62,377 nucleotides of DNA, taken from positions 1-62,377 of the forward strand of contig NZ_QLIU01000009.1 of assembly GCF_003574425.1 (NCBI RefSeq). Direction: 5' to 3'. Of the stretch, positions 1 through 9,715 are shown in pieces. The DNA is from Cysteiniphilum halobium (GTDB taxonomy: Bacteria > Pseudomonadota > Gammaproteobacteria > Francisellales > Francisellaceae). Made by a program: the position numbers and the translations under genes. Each line of letters starts with the position of its first letter. Positions within the stretch are counted from its first letter, which is position 1. The notes below the pieces were generated by a model. That model worked only from the letters and a program-made list of their open reading frames with translations. It was not told where the DNA came from and did no database searches.

Positions 1-480
1 TTTTGGAACTACTATAAAAGGTTTAAATCCTTGCCATGCGCCTATTTGATTTACTTGTTTAGTATATAGCTCACTTTCTTTTTGAATCAACAAATTAGCT
101 AAATAGCCATAGGCTTCAGACCATGCATTAAGCACTTCATCCTCTGGGTTTAAAACTTTTATGATTGCTTCGATAAGGTATTTAGCAATAACTGGATAGT
201 GCTCTGGTTTAACATGGTTGGCAACGTGCTTAGTAACCATTACTTCAATCGCCTGTGATAAGACAGCAAGATTATCAATATTTTGCGCATATGCATAAAC
301 GGCATTGGCTAATGCCTTAGGTTGTGCGCCTGAGTGTTGATGTGATTGATTAAAAAGCTTTTTGATCTCGGGTTCATTGGCAAAGACATTTTTATACATG
401 GTTTGTGTAATCTCAAGCCCTTTTTCAGCCAGGATTGGCGCCGTTGATTTGACGATATCAATAGTTTTTTGTGATAGCAT
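1..480 (-). CDS. hmp: Flavohaemoglobin (NO dioxygenase), N-terminal part, cut by window edge
   Basis: Detoxifies nitric oxide to nitrate in the cytoplasm using haem, FAD and NAD(P)H. The visible 160 residues cover the globin domain and the first residues of the reductase linker. The key haem-pocket residues fall at the same numbers as in E. coli Hmp: Tyr29 (B10), Gln53 (E7) and proximal His85. The reading frame is open to base 1, so the FAD and NAD domains lie outside the window. It is divergent from the nsrR-type regulator, and two operator-like palindromes lie between them, which supports NO-responsive repression. Visible: globin residues and open frame. Known: Hmp function. Inferred: regulation. 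Confidence 0.93.
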   Translation of the reverse strand, partial: MLSQKTIDIVKSTAPILAEKGLEITQTMYKNVFANEPEIKKLFNQSHQHSGAQPKALANAVYAYAQNIDNLAVLSQAIEVMVTKHVANHVKPEHYPVIAKYLIEAIIKVLNPEDEVLNAWSEAYGYLANLLIQKESELYTKQVNQIGAWQGFKPFIVVPK

Positions 481-507
481 ATTTTGGCCTTGTTTGACGT
501 ATGAAAT

Positions 508-559
508 TAAATATGTGATAAATATACATATTTACAAATATGCATGTCAAAAGCATATT
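508..559. promoter_or_regulatory. Two NsrR-type operators between hmp and nsrR
   Basis: Two inverted repeats share one geometry. The first pairs TAAATATGT (508-516) with ACATATTTA (526-534), centred on base 521. The second pairs AATATGC (537-543) with GCATATT (553-559), centred on base 548. Both read as 11-1-11 palindromes beginning AATATG, like the known NsrR site (AAGATGCATTT half-sites around one central base). The centres lie 27 bp apart, in the divergent promoter region of hmp and the Rrf2-family gene. Binding is inferred from motif and context. Confidence 0.7.
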
Positions 560-596
560 AGCAAAAGTTTAATAAAAGTTGAGAAAGATCAATCAT

Positions 597-1010
597 ATGC
601 AACTGACGAGCTTTACAGATTACTCATTGCGTACTTTGGTTTATTTAGGTATGCATCAACAGCGCCTATGTACAGCAAAAGAGGTTGCCAAGTTTTACCA
701 TATTTCACAGAATCATATGGTTAAGATCGTGCATAATCTGGCAAAGTTAGGTATTATAAATTCATCAAAGGGTAAAGGTGGTGGAATCACCTTGGCTCAA
801 ACACCTAAAGAAATCAATATTGGTGAATTAGTAGCTAAATTAGAGCCAAATTTCTATATTGCAGAGTGCTTTAACCAATCACTTAAAAATTGTGTTTTAT
901 TGCCTGATTGTAAGTTAAAAGGTCTTCTAAATAATGCGCTTCAAGCATTCTTTAATGAGCTAAACCAGTATACTTTAGCAGATGTTATAACATTGGATAG
1001 GATGGGATAA
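597..1010 (+). CDS. nsrR: Rrf2-family nitric-oxide-sensing repressor NsrR
   Basis: A 137-residue winged-helix regulator expected to hold an iron-sulphur cluster that nitric oxide destroys, lifting repression. The N-terminus (MQLTSFTDYSLRTLVYLG) is typical of Rrf2/NsrR proteins. Three cysteines, Cys91, Cys99 and Cys105, sit in the spacing used by NsrR cluster ligands. ATG at 597 is preferred over an upstream in-frame TTG at 579, because the homologous start is here and a GAGAAAG ribosome-binding sequence lies about 10 bases upstream. Divergent neighbour hmp is the classic NsrR target. IscR is the main alternative in this family, but the hmp context argues against it. Confidence 0.9.
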   Translation: MQLTSFTDYSLRTLVYLGMHQQRLCTAKEVAKFYHISQNHMVKIVHNLAKLGIINSSKGKGGGITLAQTPKEINIGELVAKLEPNFYIAECFNQSLKNCVLLPDCKLKGLLNNALQAFFNELNQYTLADVITLDRMG

Positions 1011-1123
1011 TGGTGGTTTTTCTAGGTAATCTCATTATTCTGAATAGACCATTAAATAATTGCTTATTGCCAATAAATGACTGTTTAAGTGTTATGCTAC
1101 AAAGTATGATTTCATTGTGAGTT

Positions 1124-2125
1124 TTAATCTTGGACATAGCGTAATGCCTCTTTGAATGTATGAACGTCTGCCTCGGGGCAAGTAGCATGTTCACTTAAAA
1201 ATCGGCGATAAAGGCGTGCGTTAGGGTAGCCATTAAATAAGTTAAGCGTGTGCCGGGTAATGTGGTTTAGTTTGCGATCAGGCGCTCTAAGTTCTTCTTC
1301 AATGTAGGGAATTAAGCTTTCAGCAACTTCAAAGGGTGTGAGATCACGATTTGGTGCATTATAAAAATACTGATCCATATCCTTAAACAGCATGGGATTG
1401 TGGTAAGCTTCGCGTCCAATCATGACACTATCAACATATTGTAGATGTTGATTAATGTCAGCTAAGGTCGTCACACCGCCGTTAATGCCGATTAACTGTG
1501 TGGGGAACAACTTTTTAATTTGATAAACTGTGTCATATTGCAAAGGCGGGATCGTGCGATTTTCTTTAGGGCTTAAGCCATTTAACCAGCCTTTTCGCGC
1601 ATGAATACAAATAAAATCTGCTTTGGCATCGACAATGCCTTTGATAAAGTATACAAGTTCTTCAAAGCTATCTTTGTCATCAACACCAATCCGACATTTT
1701 ACTGAAATAGGGATTTTGACAGCCTGTTTTAAAGCGTTGACACACTCAGCAACCAGCGCAGGCTTATACATCAATGACAGACCAAAATCACCACGACAGA
1801 CACGATCACTAGGGCAGCCAACATTCAAATTAATTTCACTATATCCCAAATCTTCAGCAAGTTTAGCGCAAAAGGTGAGATCGATTGGGTTATTGCCACC
1901 TAATTGTAATGTGAGAGGGTTTTCCTCTGGTGAGTACTGTAATAAACGTGCTCGAGGACCGTGAATGATTGCGTTAGCTGTAATCATCTCGGTATAGAGC
2001 ATAGTTTTTTTGGTAATTAAACGCATTAAATAACGGTAATGTCGATCCGTCCAATCGATCATTGGTGCGATACAAAGTGTGCGATTGAGTGGTTGTGTCA
2101 CTGATATTCTGCTAAAGGTTTTCAT
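1124..2125 (-). CDS. dusA: tRNA-dihydrouridine(20/20a) synthase DusA
   Basis: FMN-dependent enzyme that reduces uridine to dihydrouridine in the D-loop of tRNA. The 333-residue length fits DusA. The start of the barrel reads CIAPMIDWTDRHYRY, specific to the DusA branch, and the catalytic cysteine is Cys104 in NVGCPSDRV. The FMN/tRNA-binding SVKCRIGVDD stretch follows. The chosen ATG (2125) matches the usual N-terminus; seven further codons upstream are open. The start overlaps the end of dacB by 14 bases, so the two are probably translated from one message. It converges with nsrR across about 110 bases, where I see no clear terminator. Confidence 0.93.
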   Translation of the reverse strand: MKTFSRISVTQPLNRTLCIAPMIDWTDRHYRYLMRLITKKTMLYTEMITANAIIHGPRARLLQYSPEENPLTLQLGGNNPIDLTFCAKLAEDLGYSEINLNVGCPSDRVCRGDFGLSLMYKPALVAECVNALKQAVKIPISVKCRIGVDDKDSFEELVYFIKGIVDAKADFICIHARKGWLNGLSPKENRTIPPLQYDTVYQIKKLFPTQLIGINGGVTTLADINQHLQYVDSVMIGREAYHNPMLFKDMDQYFYNAPNRDLTPFEVAESLIPYIEEELRAPDRKLNHITRHTLNLFNGYPNARLYRRFLSEHATCPEADVHTFKEALRYVQD

Positions 2126-3521
2126 AAAACACTTTGATAATGCCATCTTCTAGCATTCGTGCTTTGATGCGCTGATAGTGTGTGAGATTATTCAACATAA
2201 TTGAAAAACTTAATAGGTGATTACGCTTTGTTAAAAGGTAGCCAGAAAGCGTTGAGACACCAGCTAATGTACCTGTTTTGGCATGTACGCGGCCTTGTAG
2301 TTTGCCACCCATGCGATAAGCCAATGTGCCATCTTCACCAGAGCTAGGTAATGCACTGTATAAGCGTTTGCCAATGCTGCTGTTATAGACGCTAGTTAAT
2401 AAGGATACCATAAACTGAGGTGTTACAGAGTCAAGCTTAGAAAGACCAGAGCCATCCTCCATGTGCAATTCACCGGTATCAACTTTATAGGTTTTACGAA
2501 TGAGTGATTCAACAGCTTTGGTACCAGTATCATTAGTGCCTTGACCTGCTTGCGTATAACCGATAGTACGCATAAAGCTCTCGGCATATAGGTTATCAGA
2601 TTTCAATAGCATATGCGTAAGCAAAGCATCGATAGAGTCGGATGAGATGCTCGCAACTTCAATTAAGCTTGATTTGCTAGGTAAATTGCCAAATAAAGTA
2701 TTACCACGATGCTTGATGCCAACTTGTGACATGAAATCATCAATTGTTTGCTTGGTTTTTAAGGCTGGATTAGCAATTGCAAGATTAAGGTAAGTTTCGG
2801 CTTTTGGTGGAATACAACCTGAAAGGTTAAGTACATTATTTCGGGTCATATCAATGTCAAATTTACACTTGCCACGATCCTTTGCTGTGGCTAATCGCGT
2901 TGTATTGTTAATTGTAATATTGGTTGTATTAGCAATTTCTTTGACCTTGGTATTTGTGCCACTGGTATTGATAAGCTTTATCACAAAGCAGTTTTTATTC
3001 ATATTTAAGCTGGAAGCAGGGGCAGCAAAACAGTAAGGTATGTCATTTTTAGACCAGCCGTTAGGAACGTAATTGCCAGAGAAGTGATTGGCAATTAACA
3101 CAACATCACCATTAATACGTTTGATCCCATGCTGCTTAGTCTGTGAGATAAGATTGTATAGTGCAGCTCCGGTGAGGCTTGGATCACCTGTGAATTCAAT
3201 GTACAAATTACCATTTAAGGTGCCGTTTTTATATTGTGCTTTTTTATAAAAAACTGATGTTGTAAACTGGAAGTTTTTTGGCAGTGCTGTTAACGCAGCA
3301 ATTGCTGTGAAAACTTTGTTGTTACTAGCTGGAGTAAAGGGTCTATCTTTGGCATATTGATAAAGGAGCTGCCCTGAGTTAACACGCTCAACTGCGATGC
3401 CAATAGAGGCATCAGATAAGCGGTACATCTTAACAAGTGATTGAATCTCACTGCGCACGGAGGCGTGCGCAACCATAATGGTGCTGATTAAAGCACAAGC
3501 AAATAAAATAAATTTTTTCAC
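2112..3521 (-). CDS. dacB: D-alanyl-D-alanine carboxypeptidase/endopeptidase (PBP4, DacB)
   Basis: Periplasmic class C penicillin-binding protein that trims peptidoglycan peptides. A signal peptide (about residues 1-20, ending VAHA) is followed by the active-site SxxK at Ser66-Lys69 in PASNNKVF, then an SDN triad in a LKSDNLYAES stretch, and KTG at 415-417. Length (469) matches the PBP4/DacB family, including the large insertion between the first two motifs. The start codon is GTG with no strong Shine-Dalgarno sequence. dusA overlaps its 3' end. Confidence 0.93.
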   Translation of the reverse strand: MKKFILFACALISTIMVAHASVRSEIQSLVKMYRLSDASIGIAVERVNSGQLLYQYAKDRPFTPASNNKVFTAIAALTALPKNFQFTTSVFYKKAQYKNGTLNGNLYIEFTGDPSLTGAALYNLISQTKQHGIKRINGDVVLIANHFSGNYVPNGWSKNDIPYCFAAPASSLNMNKNCFVIKLINTSGTNTKVKEIANTTNITINNTTRLATAKDRGKCKFDIDMTRNNVLNLSGCIPPKAETYLNLAIANPALKTKQTIDDFMSQVGIKHRGNTLFGNLPSKSSLIEVASISSDSIDALLTHMLLKSDNLYAESFMRTIGYTQAGQGTNDTGTKAVESLIRKTYKVDTGELHMEDGSGLSKLDSVTPQFMVSLLTSVYNSSIGKRLYSALPSSGEDGTLAYRMGGKLQGRVHAKTGTLAGVSTLSGYLLTKRNHLLSFSIMLNNLTHYQRIKARMLEDGIIKVFYENL

Positions 3522-3607
3522 AGTGAATGCTATTTAAAACTATCGATATTTAACGATGTCGTCGATAATACCAAGTTTTGGAAGTGAATGTAATTACTGA
3601 ATTGGCA

Positions 3608-3677
3608 TATACCACTTGTAAATCATTTTATGGTGTTTTATGTCGAAGAGGTTTTTGATATTTATGGGCGGTACATA
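3608..3677 (+). repeat. TATACCC-family intergenic repeat, copy 1
   Basis: About 70 bp, starting TATACCACTTGTAAATCAT and ending GGGCGGTACATA. It aligns along its full length with the copy at 62142 (shared GTAAATCAT, then a CGAAGA-GTTTT-GAT block). The 3' end runs into the folB start codon, so the folB ribosome-binding region is part of the repeat. Confidence 0.65.
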
Positions 3678-4042
3678 TGTATAAATTGAAATTAACTGAA
3701 GTCATCCTGGATGTTTACCTTGGTGTCTATGATTTTGAGCAAGTGCAATTGCAGCAAGTTAAACTGGATTTAATCATTAGCTATCACAAAGCACCAACAG
3801 CGTGTATGAGTGACGATCTTAATGAAACGATTTGCTACGCAACAATCAATGAATTATTATTAAAAACCGCGCGACAAAAGCGCTATCAATTGATCGAGCA
3901 TCTGGCGCAATCACTCCTTAATGCGCTTAAAAATATGCTCAAAGCACATGAGGTAGATATTTACCTTGAACTACATAAAAAGCCACCACTTGATAATGTT
4001 GCATTGGCAAGCTTTTGTGTGGAGCATATATGCGCGAGGTAG
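3677..4042 (+). CDS. folB: Dihydroneopterin aldolase
   Basis: Cleaves 7,8-dihydroneopterin to 6-hydroxymethyl-dihydropterin plus glycolaldehyde in folate synthesis; cytoplasmic. The 121-residue protein has the family pattern: an opening strand, LGVYDFEQVQLQQVKLDL with the conserved Glu after the GVYDFE turn, ETICYATI, and LIEHLAQSLL. The C-terminal strand carries HKKPPLDN in place of the usual KP stretch. No canonical ribosome-binding site is visible; the sequence upstream is a dispersed repeat. It overlaps folKP by 13 bases, so the next two steps of the pathway follow directly. Confidence 0.9.
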   Translation: MYKLKLTEVILDVYLGVYDFEQVQLQQVKLDLIISYHKAPTACMSDDLNETICYATINELLLKTARQKRYQLIEHLAQSLLNALKNMLKAHEVDIYLELHKKPPLDNVALASFCVEHICAR

Positions 4043-5328
4043 TTTTAGGTTTGGGAAGTAACGTTGGGCATAAGCTGTCTAATTTGCGTCAAGCTGTTGA
4101 TTTGATTACAAAACATGTTGGTCAGGTGCAAGAAGTCTCACCCATCTACCAAAGTAAAGCATTATTGCCACCAAATGCGCCGTCGACTTGGGATATTGAC
4201 TATTATAATTTGGCGATACTGGTGCAGACGGATTTAGATCCAGAGGCACTGTTAAATGAAATTAAAGGTATTGAAACAAAGCTAGGGCGTGATCCTGATC
4301 ATGCCTTTTGGTCACCACGTGAGATCGATATTGATATTTTGTGTTGTGCAAATTTAATCTATCAAAGTGATTATTTAACGATTCCGCATAAGGAATTGCT
4401 GAAACGCAACTTTGCGCTAAAGCCCTTGTTAGACGTTTATCCTTGTTGGCATCATCCTGAGTATCCAAATGATCTGTATCAGTATTCAAAAACAATGCCA
4501 GCGCTTAAGATAGCTCCTTTTACTTTATCAGGTAGCCAAATTATGGCAGTTGTGAATTTATCCAGTGATTCATTTTCGCAAGATGGTGAGTGTGTTATTT
4601 CGCTTGACGCATTTGCGCAGTATATTAGAAAACTTGTTGAAGAAGGCGCCGAAGTGATTGATTTAGGGGCTGAGAGTACCAAACCAGGTGTGAGTCCGCT
4701 AACGGCGAAAGTTTATTGGCAGAGATTAAGACCTTATTTGGAGATTGTTGAGTCGCTTGTTAATGCGCGTGTTTTACCTATTGACCTTAAGGTGAGTATT
4801 GATACCTATCATGCTGAAGTTGTGGCAAAAGCACTAAATTACACCTGTGTCAAAATCATTAATGATGTTTACGGTCTTGAAGCAAAAGAAATCGTAGCGT
4901 TGATTAAAGACAAAGCGATTGATTATGTTTTTATGCATCAGTTAGGTATTGCTGGTAGTAAGTATCTAGCAAGTGACAGTAATCCTATCTCTGAAGTCAT
5001 TGCTTTTGCTAAAAAGAAAATAAAAATGCTAACAGATGCTGGTATGCATACAGAAAAGCTTATTTTTGATGTTGGTATCGGTTTTGGTAAAACATCGTAT
5101 CAAGCACAATGTTTACTTGAGAATATTGCTGAAATTAAAAAAAGTCTTGGTATTAAAATACTCGTCGGACACTCACGTAAAGCATCTGTGATGCCATATG
5201 TTGTTAATAAAGACAACACCCAAAAAGATCTTGCCACAGCGATGATTTCGCGTGATTTGATCAAAAAAGATATTGATTATCTGCGTGTACATAATGTTGC
5301 ATTAACAACTATGGCGAAGCATATTTAA
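4030..5328 (+). CDS. folKP: Fused HPPK-dihydropteroate synthase (FolK-FolP)
   Basis: Bifunctional folate enzyme. Residues about 1-155 are 6-hydroxymethyl-dihydropterin pyrophosphokinase (GLGSNVG at the start, DPDHAFWSPREIDIDIL in the middle). Residues about 165-430 are dihydropteroate synthase, which joins the pterin to p-aminobenzoate. DHPS marks are NLSSDSFS, DLGAESTKPG, SIDTYHA, IINDV, DVGIGFGKT, GHSRKAS and a terminal LRVHNV. Several depart from the common forms (NVTPDSFS, DPGIGFGKT, RVHDV). A fused FolK-FolP is also known in Francisella. ATG 4030 is chosen over an upstream TTG. The pabA and pabBC genes later in the window make the other substrate. Confidence 0.92.
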   Translation: MREVVLGLGSNVGHKLSNLRQAVDLITKHVGQVQEVSPIYQSKALLPPNAPSTWDIDYYNLAILVQTDLDPEALLNEIKGIETKLGRDPDHAFWSPREIDIDILCCANLIYQSDYLTIPHKELLKRNFALKPLLDVYPCWHHPEYPNDLYQYSKTMPALKIAPFTLSGSQIMAVVNLSSDSFSQDGECVISLDAFAQYIRKLVEEGAEVIDLGAESTKPGVSPLTAKVYWQRLRPYLEIVESLVNARVLPIDLKVSIDTYHAEVVAKALNYTCVKIINDVYGLEAKEIVALIKDKAIDYVFMHQLGIAGSKYLASDSNPISEVIAFAKKKIKMLTDAGMHTEKLIFDVGIGFGKTSYQAQCLLENIAEIKKSLGIKILVGHSRKASVMPYVVNKDNTQKDLATAMISRDLIKKDIDYLRVHNVALTTMAKHI

Positions 5329-5405
5329 TCGCTTAAGGCCACTGCATCTAGCAAATAGTTATGTTACACTTTTGCCCGCAAACATTATTAACTTTTGGAA
5401 GGCAG

Positions 5406-7421
5406 ATGAATTCAAACGTAACACTTGCAAATGCTATTCGTTTTCTCTCAATGGATGCTGTACAGAAAGCAAAATCAGGACACCCAGGTATGCCCATGGG
5501 CATGGCAGATATCGCGACAGTACTATGGCGTAAATATTTCAAACATAACCCTAAAAACCCACATTGGCTTAATCGTGATCGCTTCGTATTGTCAAATGGC
5601 CATGGCTCGATGTTGCTGTATTCGTTATTGCATTTGACAGGATATGACCTATCAATTGATGACTTAAAGAATTTCAGACAATTACACTCAAAAACGCCAG
5701 GCCATCCTGAGTATGGCTATGCTCCAGGTATTGAGACAACGACCGGTCCTTTGGGACAGGGTCTTGCTAATGCCGTAGGTATGGCGTTGGCTGAGAAATT
5801 ATTAGCGAATGCATACAATAAATCATCCCATGAGATTATTAATCACTTTACCTATGTATTTATGGGCGATGGTTGTTTAATGGAAGGAGTTTCACATGAG
5901 GTGAGCTCCTTAGCAGGCACTTTGAAACTAGGCAAATTAATCGCTTTTTGGGATGATAATAGCATTTCAATCGATGGTGATGTAAAGGGTTGGTTTACTG
6001 AAGATGTTGCTAAGCGCTATGAAGCTTATGGTTGGCAAGTTATTACACATGTTGATGGGCATGATTTTGATGCGATTGATGCTGCCATTGCTAAGGCACA
6101 AGCCGAAAGCTCAAAACCTACATTGATTTGTTGCAAAACTAAGATTGGACAAGGCTCACCAAATAAAGCAGGTAGCCATAGCGTGCATGGTGCACCTTTA
6201 GGGGATGAAGAGATTGCAAATACGCGTAAAGCACTTGATTGGCATTACGCACCTTTTGAGATTCCAGATGATATCTATGCAGATTGGTCATATGTTGAAA
6301 AAGGTTCAGTGTTAGAAAGTAGCTGGAATGTGCAATATACCCAATATCAAAAATCTTATCCTAATGAGTTTAACGAATTAAATGCGCGTTTAACCAAAAG
6401 CCTACCACAAGGCTTCGTAGGTCTTGTCGATGGCTATATAAATAAACTACTCAATGACAAACCAACAGTAGCAACACGTAAAGCGTCACAGATGGCATTA
6501 GAGGAAATCTGCAAAGTATTACCGGATATGTTTGGCGGTTCAGCAGATTTGACGGGCTCTAACTTAACCAACTGGTCAGGCAGCAAGTGGCTTAATAATC
6601 ACGAACAGCATGCCAACTACTTATCCTATGGGGTACGCGAGTTTGGCATGGCAGCGATGATGAATGGTATGTCGCTTTATGGTGGTTTTAGACCATATGG
6701 TGGTACTTTCTTGGTGTTTAGTGATTATGCGCGAAACGCCATTCGTATGAGTGCGATTATGAAGCAACCAGTTGTCTATGTGATGACACATGACTCGATT
6801 GGTTTAGGTGAAGATGGACCAACACATCAGCCGATTGAACACGTCCCTAGCTTGCGTGTAATGCCGAACTTAAATGTCTGGCGTCCGGCGGATGTTGTAG
6901 AGACCGCTATTGCTTGGCAGTGTGCGGTTGAAGAGCAAAATACACCATCATTATTAGCGCTTTCTCGTCAGAATCTACCAACCTTGGTAGTGAGTAGCAC
7001 GCAAGCTCAATTGGTTAAAAAGGGTGGTTATTTATTAAAAGAAACACAACATCCGGAGCTTACACTCATTGCCACAGGCTCTGAAGTGAGTATCATGTGT
7101 GATGCAGCGGAAAGGTTAGCTAAAGAAGGCATTGCTGTGAATGTTGTATCTATACCATGTGTTGAAAAATTTATGCAACAAGATGATTTATATCAACAGT
7201 CAGTGATAAATGAGCATATTCCTGCAGTAGTTATGGAGGCTGCACAAGGTGATTTATGGTATCGTCTATTACCAAAAGCAGGCGGTGATGTGATTGGTTT
7301 AAACCACTTTGGAGAGTCTGCTCCAGCTGAAAAGTTATATGAGGCATTTGGTTTGACGGCACAAAATGCTGTTGCTAAAGCCAAAGCGCTTCTAGCCAAA
7401 ACAACGGTTGAAAGTTTATAA
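5406..7421 (+). CDS. tkt: Transketolase
   Basis: Thiamine-diphosphate enzyme of the non-oxidative pentose phosphate pathway that moves two-carbon units between sugar phosphates. The 671 residues include SGHPGMPMG near the N-terminus, the ThDP/Mg motif GDGCLMEG, the pyrimidine domain with [14 protein letters not shown], and the C-terminal domain. The start at 5406 matches the family N-terminus, with an AAGG-like site just upstream; an in-frame ATG at 5361 is rejected as too far out. It opens the tkt-gapA-pgk-pyk-fba cluster, which has the same content as in Francisella. Confidence 0.95.
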   Translation: MNSNVTLANAIRFLSMDAVQKAKSGHPGMPMGMADIATVLWRKYFKHNPKNPHWLNRDRFVLSNGHGSMLLYSLLHLTGYDLSIDDLKNFRQLHSKTPGHPEYGYAPGIETTTGPLGQGLANAVGMALAEKLLANAYNKSSHEIINHFTYVFMGDGCLMEGVSHEVSSLAGTLKLGKLIAFWDDNSISIDGDVKGWFTEDVAKRYEAYGWQVITHVDGHDFDAIDAAIAKAQAESSKPTLICCKTKIGQGSPNKAGSHSVHGAPLGDEEIANTRKALDWHYAPFEIPDDIYADWSYVEKGSVLESSWNVQYTQYQKSYPNEFNELNARLTKSLPQGFVGLVDGYINKLLNDKPTVATRKASQMALEEICKVLPDMFGGSADLTGSNLTNWSGSKWLNNHEQHANYLSYGVREFGMAAMMNGMSLYGGFRPYGGTFLVFSDYARNAIRMSAIMKQPVVYVMTHDSIGLGEDGPTHQPIEHVPSLRVMPNLNVWRPADVVETAIAWQCAVEEQNTPSLLALSRQNLPTLVVSSTQAQLVKKGGYLLKETQHPELTLIATGSEVSIMCDAAERLAKEGIAVNVVSIPCVEKFMQQDDLYQQSVINEHIPAVVMEAAQGDLWYRLLPKAGGDVIGLNHFGESAPAEKLYEAFGLTAQNAVAKAKALLAKTTVESL

Positions 7422-7463
7422 GTCATATATGGTATGGCTAGTTTAAAAAAGGAGAAATGAAAG

Positions 7464-8477
7464 ATGGCAATTAAAATTGCAATTAATGGTTATGGTCGTA
7501 TCGGTCGCTGTGTATTACGCGCGATTTATGAAGCAGGTTTAACAAACGAATTTAAAATCGTTGCCATTAATGATTTGGGTAGTCCTGAAGTCAATGTTCA
7601 TTTAACAAAATATGACACAACACATGGACGATTTCATGCGGATGTTTCTTTGCAAAATAATGAAATGGTAATCAATAACGATCGCATTAAAATATTAGCT
7701 GAGCGTAATCCAGCAGATTTGCCATGGAAAGATTTGGATATCGATGTGGTATTTGAATGTACTGGTTTATTTACTTCAAAACAGAAATGTGGCGCGCATA
7801 TTCAAGCAGGTGCAAAAAAAGTTGTTATCTCAGCTCCTGGTGGCAATGATGTGGATGCGACGATTGTTTATGGCGTTAATCACAATGTATTAACCTCTAA
7901 TATGACCGTTATTTCTAACGCATCATGCACCACAAACTGCTTAGCGCCTATAGCCAAGGTATTAAACGATAGCATTGGTATTCAAGAAGGGTTAATGACA
8001 ACCATTCACGCTTACACCAATGATCAAAAAATCGTTGATAGCTATCACAGTGATTTGCATCGTGCGCGTGCTGCAGCACATAATATGATTCCAACTAAGA
8101 CAGGAGCTGCTGCAGCTGTAGGTTTGGTGTTGCCTGACCTTAAAGGGCGTTTGGATGGTTTTGCAATGCGTGTGCCAACCATTAATGTATCCGTTGTTGA
8201 TTTGACCTTTACCGCAAAAAAACATACCTCTGTAGCAGAAGTTAATAGCTTATTAAAAGCAGCTTCTGAAGCGGGTAATTTAAAAGGTGTGTTAGGCTAT
8301 AATGTTGAGCCATTAGTTTCTATGGACTTTAACCATAACGCGCATCCATCAATCTTTGATGCAACACAAACACGTGTTATTGGTAATCTTGTTAAAATTC
8401 TTTCTTGGTATGACAATGAGTGGGGCTTCTCAAACCAGATGTTAAGAACCACAAAAGCATGGTTTGCAGCTAAGTAA
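7464..8477 (+). CDS. gapA: Glyceraldehyde-3-phosphate dehydrogenase, type I
   Basis: Oxidises and phosphorylates glyceraldehyde-3-phosphate with NAD+. The N-terminal Rossmann motif INGYGRIGR and the catalytic cysteine in [12 protein letters not shown] are intact, followed by the HAYTNDQ and [10 protein letters not shown] motifs. Length of 337 residues is normal. A strong AAAGGAG ribosome-binding site precedes the ATG. A hairpin terminator immediately follows, separating it from pgk, so gapA can be made in excess of the downstream enzymes. Confidence 0.96.
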   Translation: MAIKIAINGYGRIGRCVLRAIYEAGLTNEFKIVAINDLGSPEVNVHLTKYDTTHGRFHADVSLQNNEMVINNDRIKILAERNPADLPWKDLDIDVVFECTGLFTSKQKCGAHIQAGAKKVVISAPGGNDVDATIVYGVNHNVLTSNMTVISNASCTTNCLAPIAKVLNDSIGIQEGLMTTIHAYTNDQKIVDSYHSDLHRARAAAHNMIPTKTGAAAAVGLVLPDLKGRLDGFAMRVPTINVSVVDLTFTAKKHTSVAEVNSLLKAASEAGNLKGVLGYNVEPLVSMDFNHNAHPSIFDATQTRVIGNLVKILSWYDNEWGFSNQMLRTTKAWFAAK

Positions 8478-8487
8478 ACAAGTAGTT

Positions 8488-8516
8488 AAGGCGTTAAGAC
8501 GCCTTTTTTGTTTTTT
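8488..8516 (+). terminator. Intrinsic terminator between gapA and pgk
   Basis: Seven-base stem AAGGCGT (8488-8494) pairs with ACGCCTT (8499-8505) around a four-base loop, followed by a T-rich run to 8516. The next gene, pgk, starts 12 bases later in the same direction, so this is probably a partial terminator inside the glycolytic operon. Confidence 0.8.
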
Positions 8517-8527
8517 AAGGATTAATA

Positions 8528-9715
8528 ATGAACTTTTTATCAATAACGGATGTGCCTTTAAAGGGCAAGAAAGTGCTGATGCGCGTTGACTTCAACGTTC
8601 CTGTCAAAGATGGCAAAGTTACAAGTTTCGTACGTATTGATGCAGCACTGCCAACCATTAAATATGCACTAGATAAAGGTGCGAGTGTTATGCTTATGTC
8701 ACACTTAGGTCGACCTGAGGAAGGTGAATATAATGAAGCATATTCACTTAAACCTGTAGCCGAATGCTTATCACAAAAACTAGATAGATCGGTAAGCCTT
8801 GTCAAAGACTATCTTTCAGGTATTAATGTCAATGCCGGTGAGGTTGTGATCTTTGAAAATGTGCGTTTTAACAAAGGTGAGAAAAAATCAGATGATGCAC
8901 TATCACAAAAACTTGCTAAGCTTTGTGATGTGTTTGTAATGGATGCATTTGCAACAGCGCACAGAGCACAGGCCTCTACCTATGGTGTCGCCAAATACGC
9001 ACCGATTGCCTGTGCGGGTATTCTATTAACTGAGGAATTAAACGCACTCACAGCAGTATTAAAAAGTCCGCAAAAACCACTAGCAGCAATTGTCGGTGGC
9101 TCAAAGGTATCAACCAAATTAACGGTACTTGAGAACTTAATCGATCAAGTTGATCAACTAATTGTCGGTGGTGGGATTGCCAATACCTTTTTAGTAGCCG
9201 CGGGTTTTAATGTTGGTAAATCATTGGTAGAAATAGATCTTGTTGATACAGCGCGTGCTTTGATTGATAAAGCCCGTGCAAAGGGTGCTGAGATCTCGTT
9301 ACCAGTTGATGTTCGTGTTGCAAAGACCTTTAGTGAAGATGCCAAAGCTGAGGTTAAAACAATCGAATCAATTGAACCGGATGATATGATTTTAGATATT
9401 GGTCCTTTGACGGAAGTGAAGCTTGCCAAAACGATTGCCAAAGCCAAAACCATTTTATGGAATGGTCCGGTTGGTGTGTTTGAGTTTCATGCGTTTGCGG
9501 CGGGAACCAAAGCGATTGCTAAGGCAATTGCTGATTCAGATGCTTTTTCAGTTGCCGGTGGTGGAGACACTATTGCTGCAATTGAGAAGTTTAATATCAA
9601 AGACAAAGTATCATATATTTCAACCGCGGGTGGCGCCTTTTTAGAATTTATTGAAGGCAAAACACTGCCAGGTGTTGAGGTGTTATGTGAACGTGCACAA
9701 GAGGTGAAAGCATGA
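8528..9715 (+). CDS. pgk: Phosphoglycerate kinase
   Basis: Transfers phosphate from 1,3-bisphosphoglycerate to ADP. The 395-residue protein shows MRVDFNVPV near the N-terminus, SHLGRP, the VGGSKVSTK region and the C-terminal nucleotide-binding SVAGGGDT. An AAGGA site is placed well for ATG 8528. The last four bases overlap the pyk start (ATGA), indicating translational coupling. The terminator-like hairpin just upstream suggests its level is set by readthrough or by its own promoter. Confidence 0.96.
   Translation: MNFLSITDVPLKGKKVLMRVDFNVPVKDGKVTSFVRIDAALPTIKYALDKGASVMLMSHLGRPEEGEYNEAYSLKPVAECLSQKLDRSVSLVKDYLSGINVNAGEVVIFENVRFNKGEKKSDDALSQKLAKLCDVFVMDAFATAHRAQASTYGVAKYAPIACAGILLTEELNALTAVLKSPQKPLAAIVGGSKVSTKLTVLENLIDQVDQLIVGGGIANTFLVAAGFNVGKSLVEIDLVDTARALIDKARAKGAEISLPVDVRVAKTFSEDAKAEVKTIESIEPDDMILDIGPLTEVKLAKTIAKAKTILWNGPVGVFEFHAFAAGTKAIAKAIADSDAFSVAGGGDTIAAIEKFNIKDKVSYISTAGGAFLEFIEGKTLPGVEVLCERAQEVKA

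Noticed and set aside
1011-1123. Terminator between nsrR and dusA
   Set aside because: No hairpin with a T run could be found on either strand.
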